DNA from: a virus
Reading direction: 5' to 3' (one strand)
DNA length: 34,929 nucleotides
IMG/VR virus record: IMGVR_UViG_3300037071_000870
Coordinates: 1-34,929 of that record
The notes under the pieces were generated by a model. The model saw nothing but the letters and a program-made list of their open reading frames with translations, was not told the DNA's origin and searched no databases. Of the stretch, positions 14,140-20,174 are shown piece after piece. The position numbers and the translations under genes are program-made. Each line of letters starts with the position of its first letter. Within the stretch, counting starts at the first letter, position 1.

Positions 14140-14337
14140 TTACAGTTCATACTCTTTGTGAATCGGCCAGCCAGTAGCACCACGCAGAGCGTCAGCGCGG
14201 GCCATGATTTCGCTCTCCAGCTTGATATCAGTGTGCGCGGGATCATCCAGCCATATCTGGCGCGCCGTCCCGTCTTGGATGATTATTCGATAGCGGACGC
14301 TCTGTCCATATCCTACTTTGGCGATGATGATCTTCAT
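14140..14337 (-). CDS. Small hypothetical protein
   Basis: A 65-residue protein (MKIIIAKVGYGQSVRYRIII, then LDDPAHTDIKLESEIMARAD). The start at 14337 overlaps the upstream stop as ATGA. A longer open frame upstream of it is a shadow of the HTH gene. The sequence suggests a compact beta-alpha domain. No family was recognised. Confidence 0.65.
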   Translation of the reverse strand: MKIIIAKVGYGQSVRYRIIIQDGTARQIWLDDPAHTDIKLESEIMARADALRGATGWPIHKEYEL

Positions 14338-14543
14338 TTCTTCTTCCCTCCAAGTGACCACACTGCATATCGAGCCCCAGACGGAGACCTCTCGTAGCGC
14401 GTCAGGATGTTGTAGCCGCGCTTTCGAAGGTCGGTGATGCGCTGGCTTGTGCAGGTAGTGCCGAACCGTTGATAGCCCGTTACCTGAGTCAAAGCCCCGC
14501 CGCACTTCATGTAAGCAAGGATGCGTTCGCATTGAGTTGTCAT
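14334..14543 (-). CDS. Small helix-turn-helix protein (HTH_39-like)
   Basis: A 69-residue protein. TQCERILAYMKCGGALTQVT, then FGTTCTSQRITDLRKRGYNI, matches the small phage HTH family in which two helices and a short wing (YAVWSL) make the whole protein. It is probably a DNA-binding regulator. It has 4-base overlaps with both neighbours. Confidence 0.75.
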   Translation of the reverse strand: MTTQCERILAYMKCGGALTQVTGYQRFGTTCTSQRITDLRKRGYNILTRYERSPSGARYAVWSLGGKKK

Positions 14544-14971
14544 CGCGTCACCATCTGGGCTTTGAACTTCGATAGGTAGTCATTCACGTTAGCTGGCATG
14601 GCTGTCGGTGTTCTGACTTCGTTACGCAGGGCCATGGCTTTGTCTGCCTTCTCCTGCTGCCTTATGGCCCATTCCTTGGCTTCCTCGCCCATGCTCATGA
14701 ACTTGTCTATGTTCTCAGAGCGGAAGATCACATCCAGGCTGTCGTGCTGCCGCCTGCCGTCCCACGGGTCAACCGCTACGCCCTCAATAGCTAGCATGAG
14801 GTTTTCAGGCGTGTGGCCGAGTTCTAGCTGGGTGACGATTACCTTGAACTTCATGGGGTCAAGGATTGAGCGTGGATGGTTGAGAATCATTTGCCAGTAG
14901 GCGAAGATGTCTTTGACCAGCGGCTCGTAGAGTTTGTCTGTGATGCTGAGTTGGTGCGGGCGGGCTCTCAT
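14540..14971 (-). CDS. Replication-protein-like phage protein
   Basis: A 143-residue protein. DIFAYWQMILNHPRSILDPM, an LGHTPENLMLAIEGVAVDPW segment and the following DSLDVIFRSENIDKFM match the C-terminal part of phage replication-initiation-like proteins, where YW-HPR-LD and AI-G-SP motifs recur. The N-terminal winged helix seen in longer relatives is absent. It could recruit host helicase or be an accessory factor (inference). It has ATGA junctions on both sides. Confidence 0.6.
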   Translation of the reverse strand: MRARPHQLSITDKLYEPLVKDIFAYWQMILNHPRSILDPMKFKVIVTQLELGHTPENLMLAIEGVAVDPWDGRRQHDSLDVIFRSENIDKFMSMGEEAKEWAIRQQEKADKAMALRNEVRTPTAMPANVNDYLSKFKAQMVTR

Positions 14972-15789
14972 GCTATGCCCTCAATGAATTTGATGCGATA
15001 TTGCTGATATTTTGACCGCTGATTTTCATTGCAGAACCGACGAAACGCGGATTCATGCAGCTCGCCATCTTCCATGGTTATGGAAGTCCCGCACATACCG
15101 CCTTTCCATGATCCCTTCTCCGGCCCCATTTCTTTATCAAAGCTTAGGTTGAGAGAGCGCACGACTTTCTGTCTGCAGAATAATCCCAGCCACTTGAAAT
15201 AACCCTCTCCGAACTTCCATGCACGCTCGTGAATTTGCGTGGTAACAACCACCCTTGTGCCGTCAAAGTCTTCGCACATGAATGACACTGCCGGACATTC
15301 CTCTTCTGCCTTGTGCTGTTCTTCGAAATTACTTCTTCCGCCCTTGTCTGACAACTGCGTGTAAAAATGCTCGCCAGCTCGACCGTACAAACTGAAGCGT
15401 ACAAATCTCCATTGCGTCCAAGGAAGAAACCAACTCTTTGACTGCGTTGTTTCACTATCATGAGTTTGTGCGCCTAGGAAAAGCTGCAGAAACCCGTCAT
15501 TCAGGCTGAAGCCATACTCACGCGGGAACGTTTCGTCATACCAGTTGCGGCCCATGCGTTCGACCGTAGCCTGATCCCACGAGGTGACAACATGGCGAAT
15601 AGCAAATGGGCTTAACAGGCTTGGCAAATTAATTCGGGCGCAGTACCCGAGCATGTAGATGGTCAATGTGTTGCATGTTTCTTCGTCATCGCCACCACCA
15701 CTTGACCAGACGCAGCGCCACGGATTCCAGCCTGCTTTTGCGTATGTGATAGGTCCAAAGTGTTTGTCATTATCGGTTAAGCGCCCCAT
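14968..15789 (-). CDS. Conserved phage protein of unknown function
   Basis: A 273-residue protein preceded by the strong ribosome site TAGGAGGGG. The opening MGRLTDNDKHFGPITYAKAG, the SGGGDDEETCNTLTIYMLGY segment, REYGFSL, then LPWTQWRFVRFSLYG and KGSWKGGMCGTSITM form a pattern I associate with a widespread phage hypothetical family. No enzymatic motif is evident. It is the first gene after the hairpin-rich gap, and its strong ribosome site suggests high expression. Confidence 0.8.
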   Translation of the reverse strand: MGRLTDNDKHFGPITYAKAGWNPWRCVWSSGGGDDEETCNTLTIYMLGYCARINLPSLLSPFAIRHVVTSWDQATVERMGRNWYDETFPREYGFSLNDGFLQLFLGAQTHDSETTQSKSWFLPWTQWRFVRFSLYGRAGEHFYTQLSDKGGRSNFEEQHKAEEECPAVSFMCEDFDGTRVVVTTQIHERAWKFGEGYFKWLGLFCRQKVVRSLNLSFDKEMGPEKGSWKGGMCGTSITMEDGELHESAFRRFCNENQRSKYQQYRIKFIEGIA

Positions 15790-16042
15790 CTACCCCTCCT
15801 AAAGCTAGTTAAATGACCTGAAAGCCTCCCCCTACCCCACAGAAGGAGAAGAGAGAGGATGACCCTGGATAAACCAGTTCTACATGCTGTGTTTCCACAG
15901 TCCCCGGGCGTGTAGATACAAGCCAGCCCCAGACATTACGGATTTGCACCGGGCGCCTAAACGCCGTCCTAGTCTCTTCTTCCACGCTGCCGACATGAGC
16001 ACTTGCTAACGGGTGGAGTCCGATCGGCACATAGACGTAAAA
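15790..16042. other. Gap with nested hairpins and no confident gene
   Basis: A 73-codon leftward frame (16030-15809, GTG start) is open here. It has no ribosome site and begins a few bases after a terminator-like hairpin, so I do not call it. Visible structure: CTGTG-TTTC-CACAG at 15887-15900 (GAAA loop on the leftward strand), enclosed by TCTACA at 15879 and TGTAGA at 15911, plus CTGG-ATAAA-CCAG at 15865-15877. No convincing promoter for the gene at 15789 was found. A leader RNA, a non-coding RNA or a replication origin are all possible. Confidence 0.5.
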
Positions 16043-16139
16043 AAGCCCTTTGGGGAGCTAGCCTAGGTTCTAGGAAGTTTCTGCTACACCGCTACGACAC
16101 GGTTTGACAGACGACCTAGACCAGCTTCCGAAAGGGCTT
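16039..16139 (-). terminator. Long hairpin with U-tract ending the first leftward block
   Basis: AAGCCCTTT (16043) and AAAGGGCTT (16131) pair perfectly. The stem continues inward to GGGAGCT/AGCTTCC after one mismatch. A second stem pairs GGTTCTAGG (16066) with CCTAGACC (16115), and shorter inner stems pair 16080-16083 with 16108-16111 and 16088-16091 with 16100-16103. On the leftward strand the outer stem runs into six U residues. It works on paper as an intrinsic terminator, but its length (97 nt) and layered stems also suit a stable structured RNA. Confidence 0.65.
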
Positions 16140-16205
16140 CTGATCAATCATCATGTCGTAGAGTTGTTGCATCGGTTTCCTAGGCCGATACGAAAGTCTA
16201 GCCAT
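16116..16205 (-). CDS. Possible 29-residue basic peptide
   Basis: ATG at 16205 with AAGGA nine bases upstream opens MARLSYRPRKPMQQLYDMMI, ending KPFRKLV. Its 3' end lies inside the terminator-like hairpin. It may be a last small gene of the block or a chance frame. Confidence 0.35.
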   Translation of the reverse strand: MARLSYRPRKPMQQLYDMMIDQKPFRKLV

Positions 16206-16227
16206 GCTTCGACTTCCTTGCAAGTTT

Positions 16228-16419
16228 TTACTTGGGTGGGGCGGGAAGTGGCATCCAGTGGGTACATACGCGAGCCCCATAAACCCGACTGGTCTGTATT
16301 GTTGGCCCAGGCACATAATCACCGGGTCTGCGCGCATCCATCGCCTTGAACCAGAATACGGCAAGCGCTGGCTTCTTCTTTAGCGCGTCATACGTCTCAA
16401 TTGGCTGCCATTCGCTCAT
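16228..16419 (-). CDS. DUF551-like phage protein
   Basis: A 63-residue protein beginning MSEWQPIETYDALKKKPALA and ending VCTHWMPLPAPPK. The opening W-x-PIET and the closing THWMPLP-PP are the hallmarks of DUF551, a small phage family of unknown role. The start at 16419 lies one base after the upstream stop (TGA, C, ATG); an earlier in-frame ATG is less likely. Confidence 0.85.
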   Translation of the reverse strand: MSEWQPIETYDALKKKPALAVFWFKAMDARRPGDYVPGPTIQTSRVYGARVCTHWMPLPAPPK

Positions 16420-16420
16420 G

Positions 16421-16612
16421 TCAAATCCCCGAATCGTCATAGGCCACTATCAGCCGGTTGTAGGTTTCTCGCAGGCGATCAACCTTTTCTGCGCATGCCT
16501 TAACAACCAGGAGGCTGCACTGCCCGCGTGCGTTGAACTCTTCGGCCTCTTCGAGCTGGCGCACGGCTTCGTTTAGCTCGTTCATCGCGGATTCAATTGG
16601 GTCTGGTGTCAT
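16421..16612 (-). CDS. Small coiled-coil hypothetical protein
   Basis: A 63-residue, mainly helical protein (MTPDPIESAMNELNEAVRQL, then EKVDRLRETYNRLIVAYDD). The start at 16612 makes an ATGA overlap with the upstream gene. A longer frame to 16693 has no ribosome site and overlaps that gene. No family was recognised. Confidence 0.65.
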   Translation of the reverse strand: MTPDPIESAMNELNEAVRQLEEAEEFNARGQCSLLVVKACAEKVDRLRETYNRLIVAYDDSGI

Positions 16613-16797
16613 GGGCGTGGCTCCAGTGTGTCTTTCCAATCGACTGGCAGCGCAGCTAGCTCGTTGTAGCCGGTGTCGTTTGCCCACATGCAACGGTTGA
16701 TGCTTGGCTTGTTCTCGAACCAGTACCAGCTGCCATCTTCATCCATCGCCAGCCACTTCATGCCTTCTGGCGCATCCTTCCAATCAGGCTTCGTCAT
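16609..16797 (-). CDS. Conserved small phage protein
   Basis: A 62-residue, Trp-rich protein (DWKDAPEGMKWLAMDEDGSW, closing VDWKDTLEPRP). The DWKDAPE-WLAMDEDG-WYWFE-KP opening and WKDTLE-RP ending recur in small phage proteins of unknown function, often near DUF551 genes as here. Confidence 0.75.
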   Translation of the reverse strand: MTKPDWKDAPEGMKWLAMDEDGSWYWFENKPSINRCMWANDTGYNELAALPVDWKDTLEPRP

Positions 16798-16963
16798 CGT
16801 ATCTCCGGCCGCTCAACGTAGCCACAAGACCACGCAGTACCTTGATGAGCTGGGTGTCCTGCTCTCGCTCTTTGAGGGTGCTGGAGCGCTCACATACAGC
16901 CCCTAGGATGAAGCCGATGATTGCGCAGACTCCGCAGAGTGCGGCGATAAGGTCATTCGTCAT
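16784..16963 (-). CDS. Small membrane protein
   Basis: A 59-residue protein. Residues about 5-24 (LIAALCGVCAIIGFILGAVC) make one membrane span, and a charged helical tail follows. The start at 16963 has GGGAGA six bases upstream; this ribosome site lies inside the preceding 34-residue gene. Confidence 0.65.
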   Translation of the reverse strand: MTNDLIAALCGVCAIIGFILGAVCERSSTLKEREQDTQLIKVLRGLVATLSGRRYDDEA

Positions 16964-17057
16964 CACATTCTCCCGCCCAAGCGTTTGCACAAACCACGAC
17001 AGCCAGCGTCATCAGAACGCATGCGCCGATTAGGATTCCTGCTTGTAGGTAGTTCAT
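16953..17057 (-). CDS. Tiny membrane peptide
   Basis: A 34-residue ORF, MNYLQAGILIGACVLMTLAV followed by VVCANAWAGECDDE. It has one strongly hydrophobic span and an acidic tail, and could be read as a short signal-like segment ending ANAWA. It has an ATGA overlap with the upstream gene and an 11-base overlap with the membrane-protein gene downstream. Two small membrane genes in tandem suggest they act together, but nothing proves it. Confidence 0.55.
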   Translation of the reverse strand: MNYLQAGILIGACVLMTLAVVVCANAWAGECDDE

Positions 17058-17296
17058 TTCTCAGGCTCCTTCGTTAAGCGTTGGCGCATTTCATCGCTGA
17101 GCTGATCCATCATCACCATGATCGGCGGTATCGGACTCTCAGCAATGATTTTGCAAAGGCGATCAATGTACGGCTGTGCATCCCGCAGATACGATTTGTG
17201 AAGCTCGGCTAGGCACTGTCTTAGATAGGCCTCTTCAGCGCCGTAACGCTGATCGGTATCGCGCGGATCGTCTTCTTCTGGCGGCTGAAAGTTCAT
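17054..17296 (-). CDS. Small acidic hypothetical protein
   Basis: An 80-residue protein (MNFQPPEEDDPRDTDQRYGA, then helical to MRQRLTKEPEK). The start at 17296 gives an ATGA overlap with the Cro-like gene. No family was recognised. Confidence 0.65.
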   Translation of the reverse strand: MNFQPPEEDDPRDTDQRYGAEEAYLRQCLAELHKSYLRDAQPYIDRLCKIIAESPIPPIMVMMDQLSDEMRQRLTKEPEK

Positions 17297-17475
17297 GGCT
17301 TCCTCATCTTCACTGAGCAATCAAGAATCTTGCGGACGCTGGCATATTGCGCGCCCTTGCCTGCGGCGATGTTCTTCAGTGTGCCAATTGATACGCCGCT
17401 ATAGAAGGCGAACGCATCAAGGTCTTCGCGCTTGATCTTCTCCAGCTTAGCGCGGGCTTTTTCCATCTCGTTCAT
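17293..17475 (-). CDS. Cro-like helix-turn-helix regulator
   Basis: A 60-residue protein with an HTH from about residue 18 to 42: DLDAFAFYSGVSIGTLKNIA followed by AGKGAQYASVRKIL. This is the pattern of small phage Cro/C1-type proteins that sense a GVS-GTLKNI recognition helix. It is the first gene left of the divergent control region, preceded by AAGGA 7-8 bases from the ATG. It most likely binds the mirrored operators at 17504-17514 and 17558-17568 and controls both early promoters. No cleavable repressor partner is present in the window. Confidence 0.75.
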   Translation of the reverse strand: MNEMEKARAKLEKIKREDLDAFAFYSGVSIGTLKNIAAGKGAQYASVRKILDCSVKMRKP

Positions 17476-17503
17476 GTGACTTCCTTTCTTGTTTCGGTAT
17501 GTC

Positions 17504-17532
17504 ATTACAGCACATGCAAGCGATTTATGCAA
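17504..17532 (-). promoter_or_regulatory. Leftward early promoter with operator
   Basis: On the leftward strand TTGCAT (17532-17527), 17 bases, then TGTAAT (17509-17504) with TGC directly before it (extended -10). The operator-like ATTACAGCACA (17504-17514) covers the -10. Transcription would begin just before the Cro-like gene at 17475. Confidence 0.65.
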
Positions 17533-17539
17533 AAACTTC

Positions 17540-17568
17540 TTGCGCAGGCATTTGTCGTGTGCTGTAAT
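17540..17568 (+). promoter_or_regulatory. Rightward early promoter with operator
   Basis: TTGCGC (17540-17545), 17 bases, then TGTAAT (17563-17568), again an extended -10 (TGC before it). TGTGCTGTAAT (17558-17568) is the exact inverse of the operator in the leftward promoter. The two promoters stand back to back, symmetric about 17536. The first rightward gene starts at 17600. Confidence 0.65.
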
Positions 17569-17599
17569 AGCTCCAGACCAACGCAACACGGAGAACGAA

Positions 17600-17806
17600 A
17601 TGGCCGCAGAGTTCTGGAAGGATGGCGCAGTAGTGGATCGGATGCGTGTCAAGGAAAAGTGCATAAAGCGCATGTACCAAGACAGTGCAGTTGTGGCGGA
17701 ACTACTTGAGCAAGTTGATGGCACAAATCTGCAAGCCGCAGAGCGCGCCGCTGATGATCTCCTGGCGGGCGATGCATTGCTGCCGGGCGTTGAAATTTAC
17801 TGCTAG
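17600..17806 (+). CDS. First rightward early protein, hypothetical
   Basis: A 68-residue, helical, charged protein (MAAEFWKDGAVVDRMRVKEK, then AELLEQVDGTNLQAAERAAD). The start at 17600 has GGAG 7 bases upstream; the open frame back to 17489 crosses the promoter and is not coding. The 13 bases GGAGAACGAAATG at its start are repeated exactly at the next gene. As the first early gene it may affect the host or regulation. No family was recognised. Confidence 0.7.
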   Translation: MAAEFWKDGAVVDRMRVKEKCIKRMYQDSAVVAELLEQVDGTNLQAAERAADDLLAGDALLPGVEIYC

Positions 17807-17815
17807 GAGAACGAA

Positions 17816-17971
17816 ATGACCTCAGCAATTGAAGCCGCAATCGTAATCATCAGCCTTCTGCTCGGCGCCATCAATGCAACCAAGACCGAAGAGAGTGTCG
17901 CGCCACCTGCAGTGGAGCAGCAAGCCACTGGCATTGAATGCAACGAGAAGTCGGTGCGGTGCTTGGCATGA
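17816..17971 (+). CDS. Small membrane-anchored hypothetical protein
   Basis: A 51-residue protein: MTSAIEAAIVIISLLLGAIN carries one hydrophobic span, and a soluble tail with two Cys residues follows. The ribosome site and start repeat those of the preceding gene base for base. It ends in an ATGA overlap with the next gene. Confidence 0.65.
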   Translation: MTSAIEAAIVIISLLLGAINATKTEESVAPPAVEQQATGIECNEKSVRCLA

Positions 17972-18195
17972 GCAAGTCCCTCCAGCAGATATTTGACGAA
18001 ATCATGAACGGCACGGTGTCACGCGAAGAAGTAGATGCAGCCCATGCGCGTGTCGTGAAGTCGAGCAAGGAAGTGTGCGAAACGTTCGCTGCGATGGACA
18101 AGCGCGAGCTGACTGCCAAAGAGATGGACAGGGCTTACAAGATGGGCAATGCGTCAATCTACGCTGACCATGCCAACGGCTTTACGCTGGATTAA
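17968..18195 (+). CDS. Small helical hypothetical protein
   Basis: A 75-residue protein starting MSKSLQQIFDEIMNGTVSRE, with EVDAAHARVVKSS and a C-terminal ADHANGFTLD. The opening FDEIMNGTVS-EE resembles DLLDGSISK-QA in the protein at 18676, suggesting related small phage proteins. Function is unknown. Confidence 0.65.
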   Translation: MSKSLQQIFDEIMNGTVSREEVDAAHARVVKSSKEVCETFAAMDKRELTAKEMDRAYKMGNASIYADHANGFTLD

Positions 18196-18207
18196 CTGGA
18201 GAACTAC

Positions 18208-18372
18208 GTGACCCAACAAACACAACCCATCCGCACTATCAGCGCCTACGTAGCGAAGAACTACGGACCGGCCTGCTCACATTGCGGGACGTTCTACGCA
18301 GCGCCTGGATCGCCTTTGTGCGCTTCGTGCATTGATACTGTTAGTGAAGTGAAGGAGCGTGATCGTGTCTAA
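18208..18372 (+). CDS. Small zinc-ribbon-like protein
   Basis: A 54-residue protein with GTG start and GGAG 6 bases upstream. Residues about 23-41 contain CSHCGTFYAAPGSPLCASC, a CxxC-x12-CxxC set fitting a small zinc ribbon. DNA, RNA or protein binding is possible. Confidence 0.65.
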   Translation: MTQQTQPIRTISAYVAKNYGPACSHCGTFYAAPGSPLCASCIDTVSEVKERDRV

Positions 18373-18598
18373 ACAAGTGCTAACTCCGTGGTTTCCGGCT
18401 GATGTAAAGCCAAAGCGCGCGGGCATATATGAAACAAGCGTCTCTAGAATGTTAAATAAAACATGCTGGCCAAATACTTTCCAATACTGGAATGGCCGCG
18501 AATGGGGTTGCTGGGACGAAACAACTGTCGATTTAGCATTTTTGCAAAAAGGGCAGTTCCAGCACGTTGAATGGCGAGGTCTCGCGAAAAAGCCATGA
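18365..18598 (+). CDS. Small Trp-rich phage protein
   Basis: A 77-residue protein. LTPWFPADVKPKRAGIYETS, later YWNGREWGCWDET and closing VEWRGLAKKP match a common small phage type (W-P-VKP-R-G-Y-E, then W-WRGL-P) of unknown function. GTG at 18365 is preferred because GGAG is 7 bases upstream; GTG at 18359 is too close to it. Confidence 0.7.
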   Translation: MSKQVLTPWFPADVKPKRAGIYETSVSRMLNKTCWPNTFQYWNGREWGCWDETTVDLAFLQKGQFQHVEWRGLAKKP

Positions 18599-18675
18599 GC
18601 GACTACCTACAAACCGCACTCGGCATCGCCCTGATATTGGGTGCTTGTGCTGCTATACCGTTGATGGGGTGGTAA
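18595..18675 (+). CDS. Tiny membrane peptide
   Basis: A 26-residue ORF, MSDYLQTALGIALILGACAA then IPLMGW, a single hydrophobic span. It starts in an ATGA overlap, and its TAA is followed at once by the next ATG, so it fits its slot exactly. Confidence 0.55.
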   Translation: MSDYLQTALGIALILGACAAIPLMGW

Positions 18676-18918
18676 ATGATTCCGACAATCGAAGCAATCG
18701 TTGAAGACTTGCTTGATGGAAGTATCAGCAAGCAGCAGGCCCTTGCCTGGCTTTTTCAGCATGCAGAAGGTTCCGCCAATGAACTGCGCGACCATTTTGC
18801 TGGACTGGCAATGCAAGGAATATGCGCGTCTGGACCCGGCTGTCACATGACTAACGATGCGATTTCTGCCGAGGCTTATCGCGTGGCTGATTCAATGATG
18901 AAGGCCCGCCAATCATGA
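18676..18918 (+). CDS. Conserved small phage protein
   Basis: An 80-residue protein. DLLDGSISKQQALAWLFQHA followed by EGSANELRDHFAGLAMQGI is a pattern seen in many phages; function is unknown. It is probably helical. It starts directly after the preceding stop and ends in an ATGA overlap. Confidence 0.75.
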   Translation: MIPTIEAIVEDLLDGSISKQQALAWLFQHAEGSANELRDHFAGLAMQGICASGPGCHMTNDAISAEAYRVADSMMKARQS

Positions 18919-19166
18919 CAAACCCTGAAGAAGTCTCACGCATGATGTACGAGGCGCTGAAAGGCATGCATGCTGGATGGCGGCACATCCGCTCATATCA
19001 TAACGATCTTTATGGTGTTGGCTGGGATCGTTGGGACGCAAGTGCCGCAGAAGCCATCCAGCTTTACGAGCAGTCCATCACCGTTGATCTGGAGCGGGAA
19101 GAGTACGAGCGCGGAGAGGTAGAGAGCGCGCAGAGTATTGCTCACAACAATGGAGAGTCACGATGA
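18915..19166 (+). CDS. Small hypothetical protein
   Basis: An 83-residue protein (MTNPEEVSRMMYEALKGMHA, then YGVGWDRWDASAAEAIQLYE), with a Glu-rich, probably helical C-terminus. It is linked by ATGA overlaps to both neighbours, the second being the annealing-protein gene. No family was recognised. Confidence 0.65.
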   Translation: MTNPEEVSRMMYEALKGMHAGWRHIRSYHNDLYGVGWDRWDASAAEAIQLYEQSITVDLEREEYERGEVESAQSIAHNNGESR

Positions 19167-19828
19167 GCGACAACATGAGTCTGTGGAAGCGTGTTTGCAC
19201 GACTGCTACAAGCGCCGTCAAGAAGATCACCGGCAAGCAGTACCAGGGTCACAGCCCGAAGCCTTATTGGCTCATTGAACGGGCTACGCAAGAGTTTGGG
19301 CCTGTCGGTATAGGCTGGGGCGTAACCGTCAAGTCAGAGCGCTTTGAGCGCCTTACAGACACCGATGTGTTGCATGTGGCGATTGTATCTGTTTGGTATG
19401 TGCTGGATGGAAAGCGCTCAGAAACATTCGAGCAGATGGGCGGCACGAAAGCCTGCTACAAGACCAGTTCCGGATCGATGATGATCGACGAGGATGCGGG
19501 TAAGAAGTCTGTGACTGATGGCATGGTCAAGTGCCTATCGATGATTGGATTTGCCGGGGATATTTTCTCTGGCCGCTGGGATGACTCGAAATATGTGTCA
19601 GAGCTGAAGGCGGAGGAAAGTGGAAGTGCTGGGCCGACTGTCAGCGAGCTCCCAAATACTGAGAACAACTATCCGCCAGATGGCCTCGACTTCAAGAAGC
19701 TTCTTGGCGCAGCAAATAGCATCCCCGATCTGGTCAAGGTCATGAATGGACTTGATGCAATTGACCGTGCAGCAGCGCAACCACTTTTCAACCAACGCAA
19801 GCAAGAGCTTGCACAACAAAAGGCGTAA
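19163..19828 (+). CDS. Candidate single-strand annealing protein (Rad52/Sak-like)
   Basis: A 221-residue protein. Residues about 1-140 show LWKRVCTTATSAVKKI, GHSPKPYWLIERATQEFGPV, the GIGWGV strand, an EDAGKKSVTDGMVKCLSMIG helix and DIFSGRWDDSKYV. This layout, with an aromatic turn, a KK-S-TDG helix and a final GRWDDSKY, is that of phage recombinases of the Rad52-like group; the exact family needs a profile search. The last 60 residues are a flexible linker and helix. It is followed at once by SSB and an exonuclease, the classic annealase-SSB-exonuclease set. Confidence 0.65.
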   Translation: MSDNMSLWKRVCTTATSAVKKITGKQYQGHSPKPYWLIERATQEFGPVGIGWGVTVKSERFERLTDTDVLHVAIVSVWYVLDGKRSETFEQMGGTKACYKTSSGSMMIDEDAGKKSVTDGMVKCLSMIGFAGDIFSGRWDDSKYVSELKAEESGSAGPTVSELPNTENNYPPDGLDFKKLLGAANSIPDLVKVMNGLDAIDRAAAQPLFNQRKQELAQQKA

Positions 19829-19831
19829 ATC

Positions 19832-20173
19832 ATGGCAAGTGTGAACAAGGTAATTATCGTCGGCAACCTTGGGAAAGATCCTGAAGTTCGCTACGCCCCC
19901 AGCGGTGATGCTTTTTGCAACATCACGGTCGCGACAACTGATAGCTGGAAAGACAAGGCTACCGGCGAAAAGAAAGAAGCGACGGAATGGCACAAGGTTG
20001 TGTTCAACGGAAAGCTGGCCGAAATCGCCGGGCAGTATCTCAAGAAGGGACGTCCTGTCTATGTCGAGGGCTCATTGCGTACGCGCAAATGGACCAACAA
20101 AGAAGGCGTGGATCAGTACAGTACTGAGATTCGCGGCGATGTGATGCAGATGCTCGGCTCGAAGGAAGAATGA
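19832..20173 (+). CDS. ssb: Single-stranded DNA-binding protein
   Basis: A 113-residue OB-fold [43 protein letters not shown] and [18 protein letters not shown] are diagnostic. It ends MLGSKEE right after the OB fold. The acidic tip (DDDIPF-like) used by bacterial SSB to recruit partners is missing, so it may coat DNA without calling host repair enzymes, or work with the phage annealing protein. AAGG lies about 9 bases before the ATG. Confidence 0.95.
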   Translation: MASVNKVIIVGNLGKDPEVRYAPSGDAFCNITVATTDSWKDKATGEKKEATEWHKVVFNGKLAEIAGQYLKKGRPVYVEGSLRTRKWTNKEGVDQYSTEIRGDVMQMLGSKEE

Positions 20174-20174
20174 C

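Noticed and set aside
13803-14246. Leftward 147-codon frame overlapping the PAPS-reductase-like domain
   Set aside because: Its 3' half loses the conserved CWNCP and PLED motifs that the other frame carries, and its stop does not form the ATGA junction with ninG. Only its Cys-rich segment from 14150 may be real, noted as a finding.
15930-15960. tRNA T-arm-like segment (GGTGCAAATCC on the leftward strand)
   Set aside because: The flanking bases cannot form a five-pair T stem, and no matching acceptor, D or anticodon arms were found.
15809-16030. Leftward 73-codon frame in the hairpin-rich gap
   Set aside because: It has no ribosome site, a GTG start within a few bases of a terminator-like U-tract, and no recognisable family. 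It is kept only as a possibility inside the gap entry.
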